Of a DNA stretch of 64,000 nt, positions 1 to 8,068 are shown piece by piece (position 1 is the first letter of the stretch; each line of letters begins with the position of its first letter). The stretch covers positions 18,191 to 82,190 of the forward strand of contig CACHVZ010000002.1 in NCBI GenBank assembly GCA_902583445.1, given 5' to 3'. Under the pieces are notes generated by a model. That model ran no database searches. It was not told the DNA's origin and saw only the letters and a program-made list of their open reading frames with translations. The translations under genes were made by a program, and so were the position numbers. The stretch is from an uncultured Bacteroidota bacterium (lineage in GTDB: Bacteria > Bacteroidota > Bacteroidia > Flavobacteriales > Flavobacteriaceae).

Positions 1-584
1 CAATAACCCCCTTTAAAATTATGTAGTGCTATAAGGTTTTCTGGAAAATCTCCTTTTACATGAATTTTAACTGCTAGGTATGGTGATTTTTTTTTAATGA
101 AGTTTCTATTCATCTTAAAATCTAATAATGACCTTTTACCAAAAGCGCCAATAGTAATTTTACTTTGAAAAGATTTTGAATCTTTTGTTTGAATTGTAAA
201 AACCCCTTTATTAAAAATTACAGAGTTTACTGAGTCTTTTAAAACTTTAACTCCGTTAGATTCTGCTTTATTTAATAATAATTTATCAAAAAAATAGCGG
301 CTCATTCCAAAACCTCCTAAAGGTAAGTTACCCTTAATTAGATTACCTTTTGCAGTACTAACTTGCACTTTACTGATCTTCTTTGCTCCCTCTTTTATTG
401 GATCAATCCCTAAATAGTTTAAATAGGGAATTACTTCATTAGATATATACTCTCCGCATACTTTATGATTTGGATAGGAGTTTTTTTCAATAAGTAAAAC
501 ACGATGGTTGAATTTTGACAAATGGATGGCATTTGTTAACCCTGCCAATCCACCACCAATTATTATTACATCAAAAGTTTTTAT
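1..584 (-). CDS. NAD(P)/FAD-dependent oxidoreductase, N-terminal part (partial, non-ATG start)
   Basis: Not in the ORF track because it runs off the left edge. The minus strand is open for about 194 codons from position 584. It opens with a dinucleotide-binding motif (IIIGGGLAGL, about residues 8-17), then IEKNSYPNHKVCGEY, the second FAD contact typical of the geranylgeranyl-reductase/UbiH-like flavoprotein group, and further on GMSRYFFD and IGAFGKRS. The C-terminus is outside the window. An in-frame TAA lies five codons upstream of the ATA codon, and no ATG, GTG or TTG precedes the Rossmann motif; the natural start (MKTFDV...) is encoded as ATA. From memory, bacteroidete relatives often sit beside a type III polyketide synthase and a methyltransferase, which would lie to the left. 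Exact substrate unknown. Confidence 0.8.
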   Translation of the reverse strand, partial: MKTFDVIIIGGGLAGLTNAIHLSKFNHRVLLIEKNSYPNHKVCGEYISNEVIPYLNYLGIDPIKEGAKKISKVQVSTAKGNLIKGNLPLGGFGMSRYFFDKLLLNKAESNGVKVLKDSVNSVIFNKGVFTIQTKDSKSFQSKITIGAFGKRSLLDFKMNRNFIKKKSPYLAVKIHVKGDFPENLIALHNFKGGY

Positions 585-588
585 GATC

Positions 589-825
589 TTAAAATTTATT
601 TAATTTATCAGGAATAAACTTACTTATTGAATCAAGATTATTGTTTAGTGATTTAAGAAGAGGGTCCTTCGGTTTAGCTCTCATTTTTGACTTGCTCCAA
701 TTCGAAGGATTAACAGTTAATCCTGTTCTAGCTGAGATTACTTTAGAATTAGGAGGTCTTAAGTATACATAAATACTAACCTGCTTATTTTCTTTTGACT
801 TAAGTCTGTAACCAATTGATGACAT
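589..825 (-). pseudogene. Truncated tyrosine-recombinase Arm DNA-binding domain (integrase remnant)
   Basis: This 78-residue ORF resembles the N-terminal Arm-DNA-binding (SAM-like) domain of bacteroidete phage/transposon integrases: a beta-strand stretch (VSIYVYLRPPNSKVISARTG), the TGLTVNPSNW turn, then KMRAKPKDPLLKSLNNNLDSI. Full integrases of this family are about 400 residues, with a core-binding and a catalytic domain (R-HxxR-Y), neither of which is present here. The ORF stops four bases before the ATA start of the oxidoreductase, so the rest of the integrase has been lost. Two TTGGCAAC repeats lie just upstream of its start. A short stand-alone DNA-binding protein cannot be excluded, but a remnant is more likely. 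Confidence 0.6.
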
Positions 826-841
826 AGAATAAAATTATATA

Positions 842-861
842 ATTGGCAACATATTGGCAAC
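842..861 (+). repeat. Direct repeat ATTGGCAAC x2, 11-bp period
   Basis: Two perfect copies of ATTGGCAAC (842-850 and 853-861) start 11 bp apart, about one helical turn, and lie 17 to 36 bp upstream of the start of the integrase Arm-domain ORF. The spacing and place suggest binding sites for that domain or autoregulatory sites; this is inference. Confidence 0.55.
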
Positions 862-994
862 AAATAAAGCAATTTTATAACATATTATGAATGTTTATTT
901 AATATTAAGTAAATACTAACAATTTTTAAATTTTTCAAAGTGAACTTTATAAAACATAAAAAAACATTCCACTGATTTCTTTAGAACCGAGTTA

Positions 995-1552
995 TTATTT
1001 TGTTCTTTTACCTTTTTGTTTAATGTTCTTCTTAGCCATTTTAATATGTTCAATATGATGCTTAGTGTGCCATGCATACATTCCAACATGCTCATGAAGA
1101 ATTATATTTTTATCTCTGAATGAGTGATAGTAAGTTTTATTGAAATCTTCCTCAGATAATGTCTTTAATAGGCTAACCCATTTAGCATGAATTCCTTCAA
1201 TCACATTTAAACTATCTTTTATGTCTAATACATTTGAATCAGGAGTAGTCAGAAACTCAGCTACTTCATACATTTTAACGCTAGGATTTTCCTCTAATAA
1301 TGTATGTTTTGTTCTTAAGAAGGCATATGTGTGTGTATCACAAAAATGGTGAATAATTTGAGCAATATTCATTCCTCCATCTCTATAAGATTTTTTAAAA
1401 TCAGTCTTGTCAAGACCTTTAACGCACTCTCTAAGATCACCAGAAAATGACTCTAGTGTTTTTATATCTTCAACTGTTCTTGAGAAATTAAAATCAAGTA
1501 TCGCTTTATATTTTCCAATAGGAAACTTTAAATTATCTAGTTCATTTTCCAT
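995..1552 (-). CDS. DinB/YfiT-family putative metal-dependent hydrolase
   Basis: The 185-residue protein looks like the DinB-like four-helix bundle superfamily, YfiT (bacillithiol-transferase-like) branch. It begins with a LKFPIGKY segment as in YfiT homologues and carries spaced histidines that fit the family's metal triad: IIHHFCDTHTY near residues 66-76 and WHTKHHIEHI near 160-170. The C-terminal tail is lysine-rich. Members are thiol-dependent transferases or hydrolases in stress responses; the substrate cannot be told from sequence. It is the last gene of an apparent operon: its start lies 7 bp after the stop of the glycosyltransferase. Confidence 0.75.
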   Translation of the reverse strand: MENELDNLKFPIGKYKAILDFNFSRTVEDIKTLESFSGDLRECVKGLDKTDFKKSYRDGGMNIAQIIHHFCDTHTYAFLRTKHTLLEENPSVKMYEVAEFLTTPDSNVLDIKDSLNVIEGIHAKWVSLLKTLSEEDFNKTYYHSFRDKNIILHEHVGMYAWHTKHHIEHIKMAKKNIKQKGKRTK

Positions 1553-1559
1553 AGTAGGT

Positions 1560-2558
1560 TTAGTTTAAGTTTGAGAAGTCATTTATAATTGTATCAATTA
1601 TTTTTTTGGATTCATCTTTATATTTTATTTCTAACACTTTTGGTGACTTAATCCAATTAGAAATAATGTCTATATTTTTTATTGAAAACCTATCAATTAC
1701 TGTTACTCCTTCTTCCTTTAAAGCCGCGGCATTAAACTGCTGCTCTATTTGACCTTCTACAGGAACAACAATCATAGGCTTTCCTAGAAATATTGCCTCT
1801 GAGGTTGTAGCAAAACCACCAGCACACACAATTCCATAACAAGAAGCAAATTTCCTTAAAAATAAATCTTCAGAAAGAGGTTCAATATTTACTCCAGATA
1901 TTATTTCTTTTTTGTCAGCATCAAGAGAAAAAATAGTCCACGTTTTCTTAATAGGTAATTGATTAATAATCTCTATTAAATTTGAAGGAGAGTAGGTGGG
2001 TAAATAGACAATTATTTCATCGCTAGTTGTTACTTTCAGATTCCTAATTTTGTTTCTAATTATTGGGAAAAAAATTCTATCGGTGTATTTTTTATAATGA
2101 TATCCATATCCAAGTTTAGTAGGAATTATATAATTTATTGCCCATAATACAAGCCTATTGTAAGTCTTGGGTCTAGGAGTATTCTTAAGGCACATGGAGT
2201 ATTGATTTGTTAATTCAAAACACTTAACATTATTAAATTTTGCAGACCATGCAGAAACTGGTTCAAAATCATTTATTATTAAATCATATTTCTTTACGGG
2301 GCATGATAAAATCTCTTTTAATAATCTAAAATAATTATTTAGAAATGCAGTTTTCAGCCAATTAACTGATCCATTATCCGTATAGAAAAAAGTAACACCT
2401 GTAAAATGTTTGATGGGTTTTTCTTCTAGTAAAAAATTATTTTTAGGGCCACTTGTAATTATATCAAGGTCAGCTACTTCTTTTATTTTTGGAATTATGT
2501 TTTGAGCTCTTGCTAAATGACCATTACCTGTAGTCTGTATTGCATATAGAATTTTCAT
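1560..2558 (-). CDS. Glycosyltransferase family protein (GT1/MurG-like fold)
   Basis: The 332-residue protein has a GT-B type layout. The N-terminal half has the acceptor-side start MKILYAIQTTGNGHLARAQN, with the GxGHxxR pattern common in MurG-like and UDP-glycosyltransferase-like enzymes. The C-terminal half has a nucleotide-sugar site at about 245-275 (CAGGFATTSEAIFLGKP followed by the PVEGQIEQQFNA stretch). No signal peptide or membrane segment is evident. It overlaps the preceding metallophosphoesterase by 4 bp (ATGA), indicating translational coupling. The pairing with an LpxH-like enzyme suggests a lipid or envelope glycoconjugate substrate, but donor and acceptor are unknown. Confidence 0.75.
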   Translation of the reverse strand: MKILYAIQTTGNGHLARAQNIIPKIKEVADLDIITSGPKNNFLLEEKPIKHFTGVTFFYTDNGSVNWLKTAFLNNYFRLLKEILSCPVKKYDLIINDFEPVSAWSAKFNNVKCFELTNQYSMCLKNTPRPKTYNRLVLWAINYIIPTKLGYGYHYKKYTDRIFFPIIRNKIRNLKVTTSDEIIVYLPTYSPSNLIEIINQLPIKKTWTIFSLDADKKEIISGVNIEPLSEDLFLRKFASCYGIVCAGGFATTSEAIFLGKPMIVVPVEGQIEQQFNAAALKEEGVTVIDRFSIKNIDIISNWIKSPKVLEIKYKDESKKIIDTIINDFSNLN

Positions 2559-3394
2559 TTATCCTTAAGGATTTTAAACTCTTCTATCATGACTTTATAA
2601 AGTTCCTTAGTTGTCATTTCAATTCTAGATTCCTCATCATTATTAAAATCAGCTTCAGTTCGAGTGTGATAATATATGGACCATTTATTGTCTAAATATT
2701 CTAAAGATGATAAACTCTCTAACCAGTCTCCTGAATTCATGTAAATAATTTCATCACCATCTATATCAAAGGATTCAATTTTTGGAGTATGAATATGTCC
2801 CAAGACCACATATTTATATCCATTTTTATGAGCTGTTTCAGCAGCTGCTCTCTCAAAATTGCTAAAATACTGGACAGCAGTTTTTACATTAGCTTTAATT
2901 GCTTTTGAGAAATTTAATCTTCTTCCTCCAAGAGGTTTCATTATTTTTTTATTAAGCCAACTATTGAACATTATCATATAATCATAAACAAATCCTGCAA
3001 ATTTAGTTATCCATTGTGTCTGAATAGAAAAATCAAAAACATCACCATGAAAAATCCAGACTTTTCCTTCATCAGTATCTAACACTACTTGATTAACAAT
3101 TTGAAAGTTTTGAATTTTAAAATTTAAAAACTTTCTCAATAGTTCGTCATGATTACCAACTACATAATGGATTTCTTTACCCTGAGATATTAGATCTAGA
3201 AAGTATTTTACAACTTTCATATGAGAGTTTGGCCAATACTTTTTATTGAATAATAAAATATCTATAAAGTCTCCATTGATTACAATTTTCTTTGCATCAA
3301 TTGTTTTTAAATATGACAAAACTTCATCAGCTTCAGAGCCATAAGTCCCAAGATGTAAATCAGAGATAACTAGTATGTCTATATTACGTTTCAC
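2555..3394 (-). CDS. UDP-2,3-diacylglucosamine diphosphatase-like metallophosphoesterase (LpxH family)
   Basis: A calcineurin-like phosphoesterase of 279 residues with the full metal-ligand set: SDLHLG (11-16), NGDFID (40-45), GNHDE (80-84), a later HGDVFD, and GHIHTPK near 200. This set fits LpxH-type enzymes, which cleave UDP-2,3-diacylglucosamine to lipid X in lipid A synthesis at the inner membrane. LpxH2-type homologues of unproven activity have the same motifs, so the symbol is left blank. The start is GTG at 3394-3392, seven bases after a TAAATTTG element. It is the first gene of a three-gene operon with the glycosyltransferase and DinB-like protein. Confidence 0.75.
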   Translation of the reverse strand: MKRNIDILVISDLHLGTYGSEADEVLSYLKTIDAKKIVINGDFIDILLFNKKYWPNSHMKVVKYFLDLISQGKEIHYVVGNHDELLRKFLNFKIQNFQIVNQVVLDTDEGKVWIFHGDVFDFSIQTQWITKFAGFVYDYMIMFNSWLNKKIMKPLGGRRLNFSKAIKANVKTAVQYFSNFERAAAETAHKNGYKYVVLGHIHTPKIESFDIDGDEIIYMNSGDWLESLSSLEYLDNKWSIYYHTRTEADFNNDEESRIEMTTKELYKVMIEEFKILKDK

Positions 3395-3401
3395 TAGTTT
3401 G

Positions 3402-3409
3402 CAAATTTA
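3402..3409 (-). promoter_or_regulatory. Candidate -7 element TAAATTTG for the lpxH-like operon
   Basis: On the minus strand TAAATTTG followed by C matches the Bacteroidota -7 consensus TAnnTTTG. It ends 7 bp before the GTG start of the metallophosphoesterase, implying a very short leader. I found no TTG at the usual -33 distance, so support is moderate. Confidence 0.4.
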
Positions 3410-3439
3410 CTTAAAGATTATAATTTGAGATAATTAATA

Positions 3440-3643
3440 CTAAAGCTTATTGACATAATCTCTGAATGAAACACCATGTATGCGTATGAAATTTCTTTCA
3501 AATTCAAGTCTTGATTTAAAACCACATAACTCCCAAACCTTATTAATAGTTTGTGAGTCCTTAGAGGATAAGGATTTAGCCAAGGTGACTGCGTAGTTTA
3601 CTTTGGATCTGTTGATCTTTTGGTTAATCTTTTCGATAATTGG
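3440..3643 (-). pseudogene. AraC-type HTH C-terminal fragment
   Basis: This open stretch of about 67 codons is absent from the ORF track because it has no ATG. It ends ...WELCGFKSRLEFERNF...GVSFRDYVNKL then TAG, which matches the second helix-turn-helix and tail of AraC/XylS regulators (consensus GFxSxxxFxRxFKxxxGxxPxxYR). An in-frame TAA directly precedes it and the only plausible starts are ATT or a later TTG. The N-terminal regulatory part and first HTH are missing. It occupies most of the 322-bp gap between the lpxH-like gene and the SCP2 gene; the remainder is A/T-rich with a terminator-like hairpin. Confidence 0.6.
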
Positions 3644-3696
3644 TTAATTTGTCAAATACAATTTATAAAAAAAAATTATCTAATTAATAAAAAAAC

Positions 3697-3717
3697 AAAA
3701 AATGCTTAACATTTTTT
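3697..3717 (-). terminator. Probable rho-independent terminator after the SCP2 gene
   Basis: An 8-bp inverted repeat (AAAAAATG / CATTTTTT, 5-base loop) begins at the SCP2 stop codon. Read on the minus strand it is followed by TTTTTTGTTTTTTTA. The stem is AT-rich, so strength is uncertain, but the position and U-tract fit a terminator. Confidence 0.5.
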
Positions 3718-4010
3718 TACATAAAAGACTGAAGCTTCATTGCAAGTCCCTGATCACCCTTAATTTTCAGTTTTCCACTCATAACTGCCATCATTGGATT
3801 CACCTTACCATTTTGAAGATCTTCCATTAAAGAGCCTGCCATAGTAATAGTACAATCAGCCTCCATATCTTCTAGTAAAATTTTATTTTCAGATCCAGTT
3901 CCATCAATACAGATAGAGTTACCATCAATCTCAAACTTAATAATACCTCCTATTGGAGCTGCATTTTTTGCTTTTGATTGAAAATTTGAAAGTATGTTTT
4001 CTTTGTCCAT
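3717..4010 (-). CDS. SCP2 sterol-binding domain protein
   Basis: This is a 97-residue single-domain protein of the SCP2 (sterol carrier protein 2) family. It has the typical hydrophobic core with DCTITMAGSLMEDLQNGKVNPMMAVMSGKLKIKGDQGLAMKL, in which the NPMMAVMSGKLKIKGD segment is the family signature. Such small proteins bind fatty acyl-CoA or other lipids in the cytoplasm. It is transcribed divergently from the beta-oxidation genes with a 69-bp spacer, which fits a role in fatty-acid handling. The ligand is unproven. Confidence 0.88.
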   Translation of the reverse strand: MDKENILSNFQSKAKNAAPIGGIIKFEIDGNSICIDGTGSENKILLEDMEADCTITMAGSLMEDLQNGKVNPMMAVMSGKLKIKGDQGLAMKLQSFM

Positions 4011-4020
4011 AGTTATATAT

Positions 4021-4028
4021 TAATTTTG
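4021..4028 (+). promoter_or_regulatory. Candidate -7 element TAATTTTG for the beta-oxidation operon
   Basis: TAATTTTG matches TAnnTTTG and lies 51 bp upstream of the hydroxyacyl-CoA dehydrogenase start, in the divergent spacer. A TTG at 4003-4005 is 15 bp upstream, shorter than the usual -33/-7 spacing, so this is tentative. Confidence 0.35.
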
Positions 4029-4079
4029 TAAAGTTAGTAATTAAAATAATTTATTTAGATTAGCAATTATTATAAAAAA

Positions 4080-6464
4080 ATGAATTTTAAAGTTAAAACA
4101 ACCGCTGTTCTTGGATCTGGTGTAATGGGTTCAGGAATTGCTTGTCATCTTGCAAATGTTGGAATAGATGTATTAATGCTCGATATTCAGCCTAAAGACA
4201 AATCAATAAAAAATAGGAATATAATTGCAGATGATGCATTAAATAACGCAATTAAGTCCAAGCCTAATCCTCTTTACAAAAAAGAATATGCATCAAGAAT
4301 AACCACAGGTAATTTTGATGATGATTTTGAAAAAATAAAAGATGCAGATTGGATTATTGAAGTTGTTGTTGAAAATTTAGAAATTAAAAAAACAATTTTT
4401 GAAAAGGTTGAAAAATACAAGTCTGATGGTGCCTTTGTAACTTCTAATACTTCTAGTATTCCAATATCTCTTTTATGTGAGGGAAGATCAGATAGCTTTA
4501 AATCATTGTTTTGTGGAACTCATTTTTTTAATCCTCCTAGGTATTTAAGACTATTCGAAGTAATTCCTCAAACTAAAACCGATCCTAAATTAGTTTCATT
4601 TTTAATGGAATTTGGAGATGTTATACTTGGAAAGCAAACAGTACTCTGTAAAGATACTCCTGGATTCATTGGAAACAGAATTGGTGTAATGTGTGGTATC
4701 AAATCATCTCAATTAACAGAAAAATACAATTTTAAAATTGAAGAAGTAGATTTGATGACAGGTAGTGTAATAGGTCTTCCTAATTCTGGAACATTTAGAT
4801 TACAAGATTTGGTTGGACTAGATACAAGCGACAATGTAACTAACTTTTTAGTAAACAATGTAAATGATGATACATTTTACATCAAACTAAAAGATCAGCC
4901 TGAAAATAAATCTTTCAAATTTTTAATTGAAAATAAGTTTTTCGGAAATAAATCTGGTAAAGGGTACTATGAAAAAACTAAGGAAAAAGATGAAAATGGT
5001 AGGTCAGTCATTAATGCTCTGGATCTTGAAACAAATGAATATAGAAAATCAATTAAACCTAATTTACCCGAAATTAAAGAAGCAAAATCTATAGAGCTGT
5101 TTGATAGAAGATTAAAGTTTTTAGTCGAGGGTGATTCAAACGTTAATAAGTTTTACAGAGAATATTTTTCATGTATACTGTCATATTCTGCTATGAGTAT
5201 TCCAGAAATTGCAGATGACTATTATCAAATAGATGATGCAATAAGAACTGGATACGCATGGAGCTATGGTCCATTTGAAATATGGGATAATCTTGGAATT
5301 AAAACTGGAATTGAAATGATAAAAAGTTGTGGTGAAGAAATTCCAAATTGGATCACAGATATGTCTGACTCTGAAGTAGAATCATTCTACAAATTTGAAG
5401 ATGGGAAAAAGAAATTTTATGATGTTAATTCTAAAAAATATATAAATGTTCCAAGCTCTGAAGATCATTACATACTCGATGCATTTAGAGAAAACAAACA
5501 GATTCTAAGGAATCCAGAGTGTACCGTGCATGATATAGGAGATGGTGTTATGTGTATTGAATTCCAGACAAAAGGAAACTCTATAGGAGAGGGAATAGCT
5601 AAAGGAATCAATGAGGCAATTGATATTGCTGAGAGAGATGGTTGGAATGGAATAGTAATAGGTAATAACGACAAACAGTTCTCTGTTGGAGCTAACCTTA
5701 TGAATATGGGGATGATGGCTATGCAGAAGAACTTTGATGAAATAGAAAAGTTTCTAGTTGGATTCCAAAAGATACTGATGAGGATGAGGACATGTAATAT
5801 ACCTGTTGTTTCTGCAACTCATGGATTTGTTATGGGTGGAGGACTTGAGGTCTCAATACATTGTGATGCTGGTATTCATGCATCTGAGTCATACATTGGT
5901 CTTGTTGAGGCTGGAGTTGGTCTTATACCTGGTGGAGGTGGAACAAAAGAAATGGCAATGAGAGCATCTGACTCCTTTAACTCAGGAGATGTAAAAATGC
6001 CATCATTAATTGATCATTTTAAATCAATCGCAATGGGTTCAGTATCCATGTCAGCTCATGAGGCTTATGATCTTCAATATCTTCTCCCAGAGAGAGATTT
6101 TATTTGTATGAATCGAATGAGAAATATTAGTATGGCAAAAGAAAAAGTATTAAGTCTTAAAACAGGTTATATTCCTCCTTCATCAAGACAAGACATTGAA
6201 GTTTTAGGAAGATCAGGATTATCAACATTACACTCTGCTATAAATGAATTCAGACTTGGTAATTACATGTCTGATTATGATGTAGAAGTGTCAAGAAAAA
6301 TAGCATATGTTATGTGTGGTGGTGATTTAACTTATTCTCAAAATGTAAGTGAAGAATACCTTCTTGATCTTGAAAGAGAAAACTTCATGAGTTTACTAGG
6401 AAATCAAAAAACATTAGATAGAATTCAGCACATGCTGATGACAAAAAAACCATTAAGAAATTAA
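4080..6464 (+). CDS. 3-hydroxyacyl-CoA dehydrogenase / enoyl-CoA hydratase fusion (fatty-acid beta-oxidation)
   Basis: A 794-residue trifunctional-type alpha subunit with the dehydrogenase first. The NAD site is VLGSGVMGSGIACHLANVG (about 10-28), then SNTSSIPIS and THFFNPPRYLRLFEVIP (family dehydrogenase signature, about 150-166). The C-terminal 250 residues form the crotonase-fold hydratase, with SVGANLMNM and VMGGGLEVSIHCDAG followed by GLVEAGVGLIPGGGG, the oxyanion and catalytic-glutamate region. This order is reversed relative to E. coli FadB but common in Bacteroidota. It converts enoyl-CoA to 3-ketoacyl-CoA. The thiolase follows after 2 bp. The acyl-CoA dehydrogenase often found as third gene is not here. 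Confidence 0.93.
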   Translation: MNFKVKTTAVLGSGVMGSGIACHLANVGIDVLMLDIQPKDKSIKNRNIIADDALNNAIKSKPNPLYKKEYASRITTGNFDDDFEKIKDADWIIEVVVENLEIKKTIFEKVEKYKSDGAFVTSNTSSIPISLLCEGRSDSFKSLFCGTHFFNPPRYLRLFEVIPQTKTDPKLVSFLMEFGDVILGKQTVLCKDTPGFIGNRIGVMCGIKSSQLTEKYNFKIEEVDLMTGSVIGLPNSGTFRLQDLVGLDTSDNVTNFLVNNVNDDTFYIKLKDQPENKSFKFLIENKFFGNKSGKGYYEKTKEKDENGRSVINALDLETNEYRKSIKPNLPEIKEAKSIELFDRRLKFLVEGDSNVNKFYREYFSCILSYSAMSIPEIADDYYQIDDAIRTGYAWSYGPFEIWDNLGIKTGIEMIKSCGEEIPNWITDMSDSEVESFYKFEDGKKKFYDVNSKKYINVPSSEDHYILDAFRENKQILRNPECTVHDIGDGVMCIEFQTKGNSIGEGIAKGINEAIDIAERDGWNGIVIGNNDKQFSVGANLMNMGMMAMQKNFDEIEKFLVGFQKILMRMRTCNIPVVSATHGFVMGGGLEVSIHCDAGIHASESYIGLVEAGVGLIPGGGGTKEMAMRASDSFNSGDVKMPSLIDHFKSIAMGSVSMSAHEAYDLQYLLPERDFICMNRMRNISMAKEKVLSLKTGYIPPSSRQDIEVLGRSGLSTLHSAINEFRLGNYMSDYDVEVSRKIAYVMCGGDLTYSQNVSEEYLLDLERENFMSLLGNQKTLDRIQHMLMTKKPLRN

Positions 6465-6466
6465 TT

Positions 6467-7636
6467 ATGGAAGCATACATTGTAGCTGGTTATAGATCAG
6501 CAATTGGAAAAGCAAAAAGAGGTGGCTTTAAAAATTATAGAACCGATGATCTTGCTGTAGATGTTATAAAACATCTTACATCTCAAGTTCCAGAACTTGA
6601 TACTACAAAAGTTGACGATGTTATAGTAGGATGTGCTAATCCTGAAGGTGAACAAGGTCTTCAAGTGGCAAGATTAATATCTGCCAGAGCTCTCGGAAAA
6701 GAAGTGCCTGGTGTAACAATTAATAGGTATTGTGCTTCAGGTCTAGAAGCTATTTCTATGGCCGTTAGTAAAGTAAGAGCTGGATTTGGACATATTTTTG
6801 TTGCTGGAGGGATTGAAAGTATGAGTCTAATTCCAATGACTGGGTATAAATTATCTCCTAGCTACAAAGCAAATATGGAGAATATGAATTATCATATTGG
6901 AATGGGACATACAGCTGAAGCTGTTGCTGAAAAATATAAAATATCAAGAGAAGCTTCAGATCAATTTTCATATGAGTCTCACCAAAAGGCAGCAAATGCA
7001 ATTGAAAAGGGATTGTTTAAAGATGAGATTGTTCCAGTTACTGTTGAAGAAGTATTTGTCCAAGATGGAAATAAAGTATCTAAATCTCATACGGTTGATA
7101 TGGATGAGGGAGTTAGAAGGGAAACAACAGTTGAAGCTTTAGCTAAATTAAGACCTGCTTTCAAACTTGGAGGTATAGTTACTGCTGGTAGCTCATCTCA
7201 AATGTCTGACGGTGCAGCTTTTGTTTTAGTTATGTCTGAGGAGATGGTTAAACAGTTAGGAGTCAAACCAATTGCAAGGATGGTAACTTGTACTTCAGGA
7301 GGAGTAGATCCTTTATATATGGGAATAGGACCTGTTGAAGCAATTCCCAAAGCTTTAAGTCAGGCAGGATTAAAATTATCTGATATAGAACAAACAGAAT
7401 TAAATGAAGCTTTTGCTTGCCAAGCTCTAGCTGTAATCCAGGAGAGTGGTTTAAATCCGGATACTGTAAATGTTAATGGTGGAGCAATTGCTCTTGGTCA
7501 TCCTTTAGGGTGTACTGGTGCAAAACTTTCAATACAATTGCTTAATGAAATGAAAAGAAGAAATCAAAAGTATGGAATGGTTACTGCTTGTGTTGGAGGA
7601 GGTCAAGGAATTGCAGGTATTTACGAGAGACTCTAA
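6467..7636 (+). CDS. fadA: Acetyl-CoA C-acyltransferase (3-ketoacyl-CoA thiolase)
   Basis: The 389-residue thiolase carries all catalytic elements: the nucleophile in [11 protein letters not shown] (Cys near 89), [24 protein letters not shown] (His near 345) and the second cysteine in [13 protein letters not shown] near the C-terminus. It cleaves 3-ketoacyl-CoA to acetyl-CoA and a shortened acyl-CoA, the last step of beta-oxidation. It lies 2 bp after the dehydrogenase/hydratase gene. Its stop codon interlocks with that of umuD (CTAA, 4-bp overlap). A biosynthetic acetoacetyl-CoA thiolase role is less likely given the operon. Confidence 0.93.
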   Translation: MEAYIVAGYRSAIGKAKRGGFKNYRTDDLAVDVIKHLTSQVPELDTTKVDDVIVGCANPEGEQGLQVARLISARALGKEVPGVTINRYCASGLEAISMAVSKVRAGFGHIFVAGGIESMSLIPMTGYKLSPSYKANMENMNYHIGMGHTAEAVAEKYKISREASDQFSYESHQKAANAIEKGLFKDEIVPVTVEEVFVQDGNKVSKSHTVDMDEGVRRETTVEALAKLRPAFKLGGIVTAGSSSQMSDGAAFVLVMSEEMVKQLGVKPIARMVTCTSGGVDPLYMGIGPVEAIPKALSQAGLKLSDIEQTELNEAFACQALAVIQESGLNPDTVNVNGGAIALGHPLGCTGAKLSIQLLNEMKRRNQKYGMVTACVGGGQGIAGIYERL

Positions 7637-8067
7637 GTTTTTTTAATAACGTAAGTTACTATTCCCCATACTATAAATTCATTTTCATCTGTAACCTTTA
7701 TTGGCTCATACTTATCATTTTCTGGTACTAAGTATATATGATCCTTCTCAATCTTTACTCTTTTTACCGTGAATTCTCCATTAAGATAACAGACAGCAAT
7801 TTTATTATTCTTTAATTCTTCGCTTCTATCAATTACAAGAATATCTCCATCATCAAGCCCTGCATTTTTCATTGATTCACCTGAAACTCTAGCATAAAAA
7901 GTTGACTCTTTATTTTTTACTACAACTTTTTCAATACTAATTCTTGACTCCTCGAAATCACTAGCAGGTGAAGGAAATCCAGCTGAAATTCCATCTTCAA
8001 TAAATATATTTTTAATGGACTCTTTATCAGTTGATTTAAATATTCTAATATTATTCTCTTTATTCAT
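7633..8067 (-). CDS. umuD: DNA polymerase V autoproteolytic subunit UmuD (S24 peptidase)
   Basis: This 144-residue LexA-like peptidase has the UmuD features. The Ala-Gly cleavage site is in GISAGFPSP (Ala29-Gly30). The catalytic serine is in VSGESMKNAGL (Ser65) and the catalytic lysine in EFTVKRVKI (Lys101). RecA-stimulated self-cleavage yields UmuD', which activates UmuC for translesion synthesis. There is no DNA-binding domain, so it is not LexA. It begins 1 bp after the umuC stop, so it is the second gene of the pair, the reverse of the usual umuD-umuC order. No SOS box was recognised upstream of the pair. Confidence 0.93.
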   Translation of the reverse strand: MNKENNIRIFKSTDKESIKNIFIEDGISAGFPSPASDFEESRISIEKVVVKNKESTFYARVSGESMKNAGLDDGDILVIDRSEELKNNKIAVCYLNGEFTVKRVKIEKDHIYLVPENDKYEPIKVTDENEFIVWGIVTYVIKKT

Positions 8068-8068
8068 T

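Noticed and set aside
842-861. TTGGCAAC pair as an att core site
   Set aside because: The copies are only 11 bp apart and no matching second copy flanking an inserted element was noticed; arm-type or regulatory sites are more plausible.
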